NCBI GenBank assembly: GCA_035340715.1
Contig: DAOQTX010000011.1
Coordinates: 1 to 56,835, forward strand
DNA length: 56,835 bases
From: DAOQTX01 sp035340715
Lineage (GTDB): Bacteria > Bacteroidota > Bacteroidia > AKYH767-A > OLB10
Direction of reading: 5' to 3'
Shown: positions 1 through 8,500 of the stretch, one piece after another
Layout: each line of letters begins with the position of its first letter
Numbering within the stretch: position 1 is the stretch's first letter
The notes under the pieces: generated by a model
Told to the model about the DNA's origin: nothing
What the model saw: the letters and a program-made list of their open reading frames with translations, nothing else
The model's database searches: none
Made by a program: the position numbers and the translations under genes

Positions 1-227
1 GTCTATATTTTGTCCGATGCAGCACCAGCAATAGAGTTTATACTAAAAAGTTGATTAAGCTATAGTACATTCGATGATACAAAAATGGGAATGAGATGAA
101 ACATTGTTTAAGGTTTATACTTCTTTTGTTTTTTGGAATGGGAACAAGTAGCGCTATTTCGAAATTTATTAAATCGTAAGTGCGAGGCTCTACAGTAGGA
201 ATGAGGAATGGAAGAAACCACTGAAAC
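1..227. other. Leading intergenic stretch, no convincing gene
   Basis: This stretch lies downstream of the atp operon terminator. On the plus strand, positions 1-54 are an open frame ending in TGA that could be the last 17 codons of a gene off the left edge, but it is too short to identify. Positions 96-179 encode a 27-codon ORF that reads like a bare signal peptide (basic start, Leu/Phe-rich core, small residues near the end) and then stops. It may be a decayed remnant of a secreted protein. I see no RNA gene or repeat. Confidence 0.35.
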
Positions 228-253
228 AAAAAACCCGGCTCTTAGTGGCCGGG
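228..253 (-). terminator. Intrinsic terminator of the atp operon
   Basis: On the minus strand a perfect 6-bp G+C stem (CCCGGC with GCCGGG, 8-nt loop) is followed at once by six U residues. It lies about 40 nt past the atpG stop codon, where the atp transcript should end. Confidence 0.9.
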
Positions 254-291
254 CTTCAGGTTCTGTTTGTTTATATATAAATGGGTTAAAA

Positions 292-1173
292 CTAAGCGCT
301 TTTAAGAGCTTCGGCTCCTCCAACAATTTCAAGAATTTCTTTGGTAATGGCCGCTTGTCGTGCTTTGTTGTAGGACAATCGTAGGTCGCGCAACAGCTCG
401 CCTGCATTGTCGGTAGCTTTGCTCATGGCGGTCATACGGGCACCATGTTCTGAAGCATGACTATCGAGTATGGCCTTGTACAATTGTGTTTTTACGCTGG
501 TGGGTATTAAGTCTAAAACAATTTCTTCCTGAGTGGGCTCAAAAATATAATCGTTTTGTGTTTTGCTTTCAGGCCCGGTTGGCGGCACTACGGGTAGCAA
601 CTGCTCGGTAGTTACATATTGTACTGCAGCGTTCTTAAACTGATTGTAAACAAGCAATACTTTATCGTAGCTGCCTTCGGCAAATTGCTGCATTATTTCT
701 TCGGCAATTTTTTCGGCTTCGTTAAAGTTGAGGTTGGTATAGATTTCGTTTCTATTGCCTACATACAACTCTTTGTTTTTAGAAAAAATGTCGCTGGCTT
801 TTCTTCCGATGCACAAAACTTTAACTTGTCCTTTTTGAGCAACCGATGCATACTCTTCGCGCAACATGCGGTTGATTCCTCTTACAATATTGGTATTAAA
901 GGCTCCGCACAATCCCTTGTTTGAATTGATGGCAACAATAAGAATATTTTTTACTGTACGCTCTTTGGTAAATACGCCTACGCTGCTGTCTTCGATACTG
1001 GACGATAAATTTTCCAACACTTCGCGCAACTTTTCGGCATAAGGGCGCAACTGTAAAATGGCATCGGTGGCTCTGCGCAACTTGGCAGCCGAAACCATTT
1101 TCATAGCTTTAGTAATCTGCTGGGTGCTGTTGACCGATGATATGCGAACCCTTACTTCTTTTAAACTTGGCAT
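292..1173 (-). CDS. atpG: ATP synthase F1 subunit gamma
   Basis: Central rotor shaft of F1, which couples c-ring rotation to catalysis in the alpha/beta hexamer. It has 293 residues, normal for the family. The N-terminal helix (residues 2-35) carries the conserved pattern VRxRIxSVxSTQQITKAMKMV, and the C-terminal helix near 245-290 has the matching ARQAAITKEILEIVGGAEAL ending. Both form the coiled coil that fits the F1 cavity. The ATG at 1173 is 9 nt after the atpA stop, so the two are clearly co-transcribed. This is the last gene of the operon; atpD and atpC do not follow and must lie elsewhere, as is common in Bacteroidota. Confidence 0.97.
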   Translation of the reverse strand: MPSLKEVRVRISSVNSTQQITKAMKMVSAAKLRRATDAILQLRPYAEKLREVLENLSSSIEDSSVGVFTKERTVKNILIVAINSNKGLCGAFNTNIVRGINRMLREEYASVAQKGQVKVLCIGRKASDIFSKNKELYVGNRNEIYTNLNFNEAEKIAEEIMQQFAEGSYDKVLLVYNQFKNAAVQYVTTEQLLPVVPPTGPESKTQNDYIFEPTQEEIVLDLIPTSVKTQLYKAILDSHASEHGARMTAMSKATDNAGELLRDLRLSYNKARQAAITKEILEIVGGAEALKSA

Positions 1174-1182
1174 GGTGTGCTG

Positions 1183-2760
1183 TTATTTATATTTAGGAGC
1201 TAATTCTTTAGCCAACTTTTCAACTTCGGCAAGGTCGGCATCATTCAATATGCCTTTCTTAAAGTTTTCGAGTATGGAAGCAAAACGTGTTTCCATTTGA
1301 ACATGAAAATCTTTTTCGAACGTTACTATTTTTTTAACATGCACATCTCTCAACAAACCTTTGGTACCACAATAGATAATGGCCACTTGTTGTTCAACAC
1401 GCAAAGGTGAGTATTGTCCCTGTTTTAATATTTCCACATTTCGCGAACCTTTTTCGAGGGTGGCTTTAGTAGCGGCATCCAAATCGGAACCAAACTTAGC
1501 AAAGGCTTCCAGCTCGCGGTATTGTGCCTGATCGAGTTTTAAGGTACCGGCTACTTTCTTCATCGATTTAATTTGCGCATTACCTCCTACCCTCGATACG
1601 GAAATACCTACGTTGATGGCAGGACGCACACCGGCATTAAACAAGTTGGCCTCTAAAAATATCTGACCATCGGTAATGGAAATTACGTTGGTAGGAATAT
1701 AGGCTGAAACGTCACCCGCCTGTGTTTCAATAATGGGAAGCGCTGTTAGCGATCCTCCACCTTTCACTAAAGGCTTAAGCGATTCGGGAAGATCGTTCAT
1801 GTTTTTAGCAATGTCATCGGAGTTGATGATTTTTGCGGCACGCTCTAATAAACGGCTGTGCAAGTAAAATACATCTCCCGGGTATGCTTCACGTCCCGGA
1901 GGTCTGCGCAATAAAAGTGATACCTCGCGATAGGCAACCGCTTGTTTCGATAAATCGTCATAAACAATTAAAGCCGGACGACCGGTATCTCTAAAAAATT
2001 CTCCAATGGCAGCTCCGGCCATAGGTGCGTAAAACTGCAATGGTGCAGGTTCACTTGCCGAAGCAGAAACCACAACGGTATAAGGCATGGCTCCGTTCTC
2101 TTCGAGTATTCGAACGATATTGGCAACGGTACTTCCTTTTTGTCCGATGGCTACATAAATACAAAACACCGGTTCTCCTTTTTCGTAGAACTCGCGCTGA
2201 TTGATAATGGTGTCGATGGTAACGGCTGTTTTTCCGGTTTGACGGTCGCCAATCACCAACTCACGTTGTCCTCTTCCAATGGGAATCATGGCATCAATTG
2301 CTTTCAATCCGGTTTGCAATGGTTCGTTAACCGGCTGACGGAAAATAACTCCGGGCGCCTTACGCTCCAAAGGCATTTCATATAGATCGCCTTTTATAGG
2401 TCCTTTACCGTCAATAGGATTACCTAAGGTATCTACCACACGACCCAACATACCTTCACCTACTTTAATAGATGCAATACGTCCGGTTCTGCGTACGGTG
2501 TCGCCTTCGCGTATATCGGTCGATATACCTAAGAGTACTACCCCTACGTTGTCTTCTTCAAGATTCAATACAATACCTTGTAGTCCGTTATCAAATTCAA
2601 TTAGTTCTCCCGATTGTACTTTTGAAAGTCCATAGATACGAGCAATTCCGTCACCTACCTGCAATACCGTTCCAATCTCTTCGAGTTGGCTGCTGGTATT
2701 GAATCCGGCCAATTGCTGGCTTAATATCGCTGATACTTCATCTGGTCTAACTTCTGCCAT
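1183..2760 (-). CDS. atpA: ATP synthase F1 subunit alpha
   Basis: Non-catalytic nucleotide-binding subunit of F1. It has 525 residues and full family architecture: N-terminal beta barrel (about 25-95), nucleotide-binding domain with Walker A GDRQTGKT at 171-178, and C-terminal helical domain. The signature PAINVGISVSRVG, containing the arginine-finger region, is intact. It sits between atpH (34-nt gap) and atpG (9-nt gap). Nothing indicates damage or transfer. Confidence 0.98.
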   Translation of the reverse strand: MAEVRPDEVSAILSQQLAGFNTSSQLEEIGTVLQVGDGIARIYGLSKVQSGELIEFDNGLQGIVLNLEEDNVGVVLLGISTDIREGDTVRRTGRIASIKVGEGMLGRVVDTLGNPIDGKGPIKGDLYEMPLERKAPGVIFRQPVNEPLQTGLKAIDAMIPIGRGQRELVIGDRQTGKTAVTIDTIINQREFYEKGEPVFCIYVAIGQKGSTVANIVRILEENGAMPYTVVVSASASEPAPLQFYAPMAGAAIGEFFRDTGRPALIVYDDLSKQAVAYREVSLLLRRPPGREAYPGDVFYLHSRLLERAAKIINSDDIAKNMNDLPESLKPLVKGGGSLTALPIIETQAGDVSAYIPTNVISITDGQIFLEANLFNAGVRPAINVGISVSRVGGNAQIKSMKKVAGTLKLDQAQYRELEAFAKFGSDLDAATKATLEKGSRNVEILKQGQYSPLRVEQQVAIIYCGTKGLLRDVHVKKIVTFEKDFHVQMETRFASILENFKKGILNDADLAEVEKLAKELAPKYK

Positions 2761-2794
2761 TTTATTTATGTATTATTTATTCGTTTATATTTTT

Positions 2795-3352
2795 TTAATA
2801 GTCTTTAATATATAAGTTTTTGCTAAACTCCATTCTCAGCTTTCTCATCTTAGTAGAAAGAGTAGCATCGTGCTGAATGTCGTTTACGCGCAACAGAAAA
2901 CCACCCAATAAAGAAGGGTCAATGGTTTCTTGTAATTCTACGGTTGGTGTAAAAGCTTTCCGGATATGTTCCAGTACTTTCGCTCTCGATTCATCGCTCA
3001 AAGGTTTAGCTACAGCAATACTGGCCGAGGTAATTCCTTTTTCTGTTTTGTACGATTGGATAAATGATGCCGCTATATTGGGTAAAAACTTTTCTCTTCT
3101 TTTGGCGGTAACAATGCGTATGAAAGCGGTGCTGATTTGACTTATTTTTTGACCAAAGATCTTTTCCAGAATTTCATTTTTCTTGTCGGTACTGATTACC
3201 GGGCTTCTGAGCATCATCAACAAATCGCGACTGCTTTTGCAGGTTTGTTGAATCAAACTCATGTCGGCAAAAACCGCATCGAGCTGATTGTTTTTTCGGG
3301 CCAGCAATGCCAAAGAATTGGCGTATCGAGAAGCAACTTTAATTTCAGACAT
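2795..3352 (-). CDS. atpH: ATP synthase F1 subunit delta
   Basis: Peripheral-stalk subunit that ties the b dimer to the top of F1 (OSCP equivalent). It has 185 residues, typical. The N-terminal helical bundle begins with the conserved ASRYANSLALLA pattern, and the C-terminal half carries the usual DPSLLGGFLLRV segment before a basic tail. Its ATG follows the atpF stop by 4 nt, so translation is probably coupled and the b and delta stalk partners are made together. Confidence 0.95.
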   Translation of the reverse strand: MSEIKVASRYANSLALLARKNNQLDAVFADMSLIQQTCKSSRDLLMMLRSPVISTDKKNEILEKIFGQKISQISTAFIRIVTAKRREKFLPNIAASFIQSYKTEKGITSASIAVAKPLSDESRAKVLEHIRKAFTPTVELQETIDPSLLGGFLLRVNDIQHDATLSTKMRKLRMEFSKNLYIKDY

Positions 3353-3356
3353 GATC

Positions 3357-3851
3357 TTATTTTAAGTTTACTTCTTTCATTAAATCATTTACCAAAGCGG
3401 TACTTTTAGCATCATCGCTTAACTTTTCGCGTATCAAACGCTCGGCAATGTTTACTGAAATATTGGCTACCTGATTTTTTAAATCGGTAATGGCCGCCAT
3501 TTTTTCATTTTGTATGCTTTCGCGGGCAATTTGAATCAAGCGTTCTGATTCGCTATTGGCTTTGCTTTGTGCTTCGCTTATAATCGATTCTTTTATTTCG
3601 CGCGCTTCTTTAATAATGCGATCGCGTTCGTTTCTTGCTTCGGCTAATATTCGTTCATTATCAACTGTAAGGTTGGCTACTTCTTGTTTTGCTCTTTCGG
3701 CCGCTTGCAATGCTTCTTCAATAGAACGATTGCGTTCGTCTAAAGCATTCATGATGGGTTTCCAGGCAAACTTTCCAAGGATAAACAATACCAATGAGAA
3801 AGAAATAACCATCCAAAATATTAATCCAAAATCGGGTGTAACTAATTCCAT
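3357..3851 (-). CDS. atpF: ATP synthase F0 subunit b
   Basis: Membrane-anchored peripheral-stalk subunit. It has 164 residues: one N-terminal membrane helix (about 5-27, following LVTPDFGLIFW, a typical b-subunit opening) and then a long charged coiled coil rich in Ala, Glu, Arg and Lys (about 35-150) that dimerises and reaches delta. Its start is 28 nt downstream of a strong RNA hairpin that separates it from atpE. That hairpin could set the ratio of c (many copies) to b (two copies). Confidence 0.95.
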   Translation of the reverse strand: MELVTPDFGLIFWMVISFSLVLFILGKFAWKPIMNALDERNRSIEEALQAAERAKQEVANLTVDNERILAEARNERDRIIKEAREIKESIISEAQSKANSESERLIQIARESIQNEKMAAITDLKNQVANISVNIAERLIREKLSDDAKSTALVNDLMKEVNLK

Positions 3852-3879
3852 TTTTTCTTATTAATTAATTTTTCTAAAA

Positions 3880-3912
3880 GTCTGCACTGCAACCAATCGT
3901 TGCAGCACAGAC
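3880..3912 (-). promoter_or_regulatory. Strong RNA hairpin between atpE and atpF
   Basis: In the minus-strand transcript, 3912 to 3880 folds into a 14-bp stem with a 5-nt loop. Twelve pairs are Watson-Crick and the two central ones are G-U, which pair only in the transcribed orientation; on the plus strand they would be C-A mismatches. The stem is followed by UUUUAG, a weak U tract. It begins 24 nt after the atpE stop and ends 28 nt before the atpF start. It could be a partial terminator or a 3' stabiliser that favours atpBE mRNA, giving more c subunit than b. Confidence 0.7.
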
Positions 3913-3935
3913 AAATTTTGTGGTTTGCGCAGTAA

Positions 3936-4199
3936 TTACTTTAAGAAAATTACGAGCAGACCAATTACCATAGCGAAGAAAGCAGCACCTTCAACAAGGG
4001 CGGCAGCCAGAATCATGTTGGCGCGGATATCTCCCATCGCTTCGGGTTGACGTGCAATGGATTCCAAAGCAGATCCTCCGATACGACCGATACCAAAACC
4101 GGCAGCCAATGCGGCTACTCCGGCACCTAATGCAGCTACACCATAACCCAATCCTGAGTTTGCTACTTCTGCGGCTTGTAATAAAATGGTTGATAACAT
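3936..4199 (-). CDS. atpE: ATP synthase F0 subunit c (proton-type ring subunit)
   Basis: Proteolipid of the rotor ring. It has 87 residues and two membrane helices joined by the polar loop ARQPEA (about 49-54). The ion-carrying carboxylate is Glu70 in helix 2 (ALVEGAAFF). Sodium-type rings have Gln in helix 1 and a Ser right after the Glu; here these places are Ile37 and Gly71, so the ring should carry protons. Helix 1 is rich in Gly and Ala, as needed for tight ring packing. A 30-nt gap separates it from atpB, and a hairpin follows it. Confidence 0.96.
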   Translation of the reverse strand: MLSTILLQAAEVANSGLGYGVAALGAGVAALAAGFGIGRIGGSALESIARQPEAMGDIRANMILAAALVEGAAFFAMVIGLLVIFLK

Positions 4200-4229
4200 A
4201 GATTTATATAATTAAGTGAAACAAAAATT

Positions 4230-5357
4230 TTAATGATCGTGATGATGTTCTTCAACCGCTGCTCCAAAATAGATGGCGGATAAGAAGGTAAATACATAGG
4301 CTTGAAGAAAAGCAACCAATAATTCGAGCATGGTCATAAACACGGTAAAGGCAAGTGTTACAACCGATACACCATAACCCAAACCGGTGCTCATTTCTCC
4401 GAAAATAAATATTAAACTAAAAAACGATAAAGCAATAATATGACCGGCCGTAATGTTGGCAAAGAGTCGGACCATCAATACAAAAGGCCGTAAGAAGAAT
4501 CCAAGAATTTCGATGGGAGTTAACAATAACAAAATTCCTTTAGGTACACCGGGCATTGCAAATATGTGTTCCCAATATGCTTTGTTGGCATTTACGGTAA
4601 CAATCACCAAAGTGAATAATGCCAATATCATGGTTACCGCTATGTTTCCGGTTAAGTTGGCTCCTCCCGGAGGGAATGGAACCAATCCCAACAAGTTGTT
4701 GATCCAAATAAAGAAAAACACGGTTAACAAAAACGGCATGTATTTTTTATACTTCTTCTCGCCTATACTCGATACGGCTATGTCGTCTTTTACAAACAGA
4801 ATGATGGGTTCAATTAAAGACTGAATACCGCTGGGGGCTTTGCCATGATTGCGCTTGTAGGCTTTAGCCACCGACAAAAACAACCAAAGCATAAATAGAA
4901 TGCTTAGAATAAGGTTTGCCACATTTTTGGTGATGCTGATATCGTACATACTCAGCGTTAATGCTTCGTCTATGCTTCCATCGTCTTTCAAGGCAACCAC
5001 TTTGTTCATTCTAAATTTTCCGTGCTCCACATGGTGTGCTTCCGCAAATTCATGCGTGAGTACACGATATCCGTTGTAGGCATCTTGTCCATGATGGAAA
5101 TGAGCGGATGAAAATACATCCAAGCCGCGCTCGCTGCTGTATATAATTACCGGCAGTGGAATAGAAACATTGCCGAATACGTGCCATTCGTACGCATCGC
5201 CAATATGGTGAAGAATCATTTCACCGGCATTAAATTTCTCGCCATCGCCTGATGAGCCGGCTATAGAGCTAGTCGTATTAAAACTAAAAATGATCAATAA
5301 AAGAACAAAAAGCCCTTTGAAATTGAATTTGGTTCGGAATATATTGTTAATCAGCAC
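4230..5357 (-). CDS. atpB: ATP synthase F0 subunit a, extended N-terminus
   Basis: Stator channel subunit that delivers protons to the c ring. It has 375 residues, longer than the enterobacterial protein (about 270) because of a leader-like hydrophobic segment (10-32) and a His-rich extracytoplasmic region (about 40-140), as seen in Bacteroidota. The essential stator arginine is Arg297 in MVRLFANITAGH. The C-terminus ends in a His/Glu-rich tail. The start is GTG at 5357: an in-frame TGA lies two codons upstream and the next ATG would delete the leader. First gene of the operon; no atpI precedes it. Confidence 0.95.
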   Translation of the reverse strand: MLINNIFRTKFNFKGLFVLLLIIFSFNTTSSIAGSSGDGEKFNAGEMILHHIGDAYEWHVFGNVSIPLPVIIYSSERGLDVFSSAHFHHGQDAYNGYRVLTHEFAEAHHVEHGKFRMNKVVALKDDGSIDEALTLSMYDISITKNVANLILSILFMLWLFLSVAKAYKRNHGKAPSGIQSLIEPIILFVKDDIAVSSIGEKKYKKYMPFLLTVFFFIWINNLLGLVPFPPGGANLTGNIAVTMILALFTLVIVTVNANKAYWEHIFAMPGVPKGILLLLTPIEILGFFLRPFVLMVRLFANITAGHIIALSFFSLIFIFGEMSTGLGYGVSVVTLAFTVFMTMLELLVAFLQAYVFTFLSAIYFGAAVEEHHHDH

Positions 5358-5396
5358 GTTTCAATCGTTTTTTACAGTATCCTTAAAAAGCGACCG

Positions 5397-5404
5397 CAAA
5401 AGTA
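5397..5404 (-). promoter_or_regulatory. Bacteroidota-type -7 box for the atp operon
   Basis: Reads TACTTTTG on the minus strand, an exact match to TAnnTTTG, 39 nt before the atpB GTG. No clear -33 TTG is visible. Confidence 0.6.
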
Positions 5405-5462
5405 AGAAATATATAGAATTAAAAAAGTGATGCTCGCTTATAAATGACTGTTTTATATAAAA

Positions 5463-5494
5463 TTACGTGCATCCAATTCGTGAAAAACACGTAA
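5463..5494. repeat. Spaced inverted repeat TTACGTG / CACGTAA
   Basis: Perfect 7-bp arms at 5463-5469 and 5488-5494, 18 nt apart, with a related TTCGTG at 5477-5482 between them. The repeat lies between the divergent atp and histidine-kinase promoters, so it is a reasonable candidate for a regulator site controlling either gene. Confidence 0.4.
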
Positions 5495-5527
5495 GGGCAA
5501 ACGGTGGGCATTTGGCCTTAAAAAGAG

Positions 5528-5535
5528 TATTTTTG
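5528..5535 (+). promoter_or_regulatory. -7 box for the histidine kinase gene
   Basis: TATTTTTG matches TAnnTTTG exactly and ends 20 nt before the GTG start at 5556. Confidence 0.55.
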
Positions 5536-5555
5536 AAAATCAATCTATCGAAAAG

Positions 5556-8500
5556 GTGAAGTCAGGGTTTCCGAAAGGCATTTTTATATTGTTTTTATTA
5601 AGTGTTGCTTGTTTAAGCGCAGCCTTTTTGAGTGAAAAATCTATTGAATCGCATATTAATGATCCGGCACAAATCAGCGAACAAGTCAGCCACCGAATAC
5701 AGCAAAACGAAAACAAGGTTCAACTTTATTTAGACAGTATTACTCGATTCGGCACCCAAAATCTGAATCAGATACAATCTTTCACCAATCAATATTTTGA
5801 TCAAGCGGAGCTAAATCACATCAATGTTTTTCTATACGAAAACGATTCGCTTTTCTATTGGTCGAACAATCAGGTGAACATCGATAATAACTTGGCCATG
5901 TTGACCATACCCAGAAAGTTTGTATTGCTCGACAATGGTTACTACCTGAAATATGATTTTCGAAAGGGGAATCAATATGCCATCTTATTGTATCTGATCA
6001 AACATCGCTACCCGCTTAAAAACAAATACCTACAAAACAGTTTTAATCCAAACTTAAATATTCCGGATGTGGCAGAACCCGATACAGTGCCGCATGAGAA
6101 TGCTTTTTCGGTAAACGATGCTAACGGAAAATTTCTGTTCTCACTTAAGATTGAGAAAAGTGAAAAAACGGAAGTGGATTACAGTATGGTAACGATTTTA
6201 CTTTTTATCGGCATCATTTTGTTTCTGATTTTCTGTTACACTTTGGCTCGTTATTGCATTCAGGTTTGGCCGGCCGGTGCTTTGTTGGTGGTTGTAATGT
6301 TGGCATCGCTCCGATTGTTGGGTATATTTTATAAACTGCCAGCTGCATTTTATTTATTGCCGCTATTCGATCCTAAATTTTACGCCAGCTCTTTTATGCT
6401 TAGCTCATTGGGTGACTTTTTGGTTACCACCATGGTCTCTACTTTGATCATCTTAATCGTGCATCGCTATTTTGAGAATCTGAATTTGAGCAAAGCACAT
6501 TTAAAAAGAAAAATATGGCTCGGACTTGAAATTGTACTCATCTTCTTAGCCTGTTTTCTGTTTTCGGTCTTTATCAACTATCTCATCAGCGGTTTAATTC
6601 TCAATTCACTTATCTCGTTTAACATCAACAATGTATTTGAACTTACCGACTATAGTTTAATTGGGTTCATCATCATCGGGCTGTGGTTATTCTCGTTTTA
6701 TTTGATTAGTGATGGAGCCGTGCGCTTTGTTCAGAAAACAAAATTTTCCATTCAACCCATTGTCGTTTTTTTCTTGCTCACACAGTGTGCGTTTTTGATT
6801 GTCTTGTTGTGGTTGCGCGAAACAGATATGTTTCGCTACTATGGTGTAAGTTCTTTTTTGCTAGCCAATGCACTGATCATTTTCACCAGTTATATCCGAT
6901 CGAGAGAACAGGCTTTGTTCTCCTTTACCCGAAGTTTGTTGGTGATTTTGGTTTTTTCTCTATACGCATCTAAAACCATTGCCGATTTTAACAACATAAA
7001 AGAAGAAAGAAACCGACAGATATATGCTTCCAAAATGGAAGTCGAAAATGATTTGGTTGCTGAATATTTGTTCGAAGACATACAAAGTAAAATTATTACC
7101 GATCGCTTTGTAGCGACCTATTTAATTTACTACAATCAGCGATTGCTTACCGAATCTTTTGTCAACGAAGCGGTGGGCAAACGACTAATGCAATTGTACT
7201 TCAATGGTTATTGGGACAAATATTCGATAAAAGTAAATCTCTACTCATATAACCAGGATCTGATTGGCTTGAGTGAAGAGCCCAGCGAAAGTTTTTCTCA
7301 TTTTGAAAATATAATTTCTGTTCAGGGTTCGGAATGTTTGAGTCCTAATTTATATTATCTCGGTTCAACTGAAGGAAGGCTCCAATACATTGGCAAACTA
7401 CCGGTATATACAGTGAGTCAACAAAAAACCGTTCAGGTCGGAACCATTATCATACGCATTGCTTCGCGCAAAGGTGAAACCGAAACCGGATTTCCAGAAC
7501 TATTGCTCAGCGACAAGGTGCCGGACAAAAAAGACTTGAGCAATTACTCCTATGCAAAATTTGAGAATGGCAAACTGATTGGCAGTACCGGAAAATATTC
7601 ATATTTACAAGATGCATCGCATTACGAAAAACATTTGGTCAACAATCAGCGACTCGATACCTATTTTGAAGAAAGTGGTTACTCGCATCTGATTCACCCT
7701 TATGGACTGAACAATTTAATTGTAATCAGCAAACAACATCAAAATGTTGTAGTATTGCTCACTCTTTTCTCTTACATCTTCACTTTCTTTTGCCTCATCT
7801 TTATACTGTCGTACACGGTTTACAAACTCATAAAAAATCGTTTCAAGTTTCACTTGTCTCTTAAAAACAGAATTCAATTAAGTGTTACCACCATTGTGTT
7901 GGCTGCCTTGGTTGCACTCGGTAGCGGTACAGTAATCTATATTGTAAACAACAATCAAATCAATCAGAACCAACGAGTGAGTGAAAGTTTACAATCGCTG
8001 GTGGTGCTGATATCGAATGAATTGAATGCATTGCCCGAAGGCAAACACTATCACAATGAAGAAGTGCAGGCATCACTAAACAAACTTGCCTCTGCTACCG
8101 GATTAGAGTATAATATTTTTGGCCTTGATGGATTTTTACAATTTACTTCTCAGCCGCGCTTATTCGATTATGCGATTCAAAATCGTTTGATGAATCGAAA
8201 AGCGTATGAAGAATTACACAATCGTAAAAATACACGACTCACTCATTTTGAAAAAATTGGCGCTTTAGATTATATCTCTGCTTACGAACCACTGCGCAAT
8301 CTGCAAGGCGATATCGTATCCTATGTTAATCTGCCCTACATCACCCGACAATCAAACCTTCGAAAAGAGATCAGTTCTTTCTTAGTTACGCTCATCAATA
8401 TCTATGTATTTCTTTTTGCCTTTTCATTAATTGCCACTTTTATCATATCCGGTCGCATCACCGAACCTTTGCAGGTAATTCAACAACGACTATCCGAAAT

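Noticed and set aside
38..229. 63-codon minus-strand frame
   Set aside because: Short, no domain, just downstream of a terminator, no promoter box.
108..407. 99-codon minus-strand frame running past the atpG end
   Set aside because: It overlaps the atpG C-terminus in another frame and crosses the intrinsic terminator; the composition is not protein-like.
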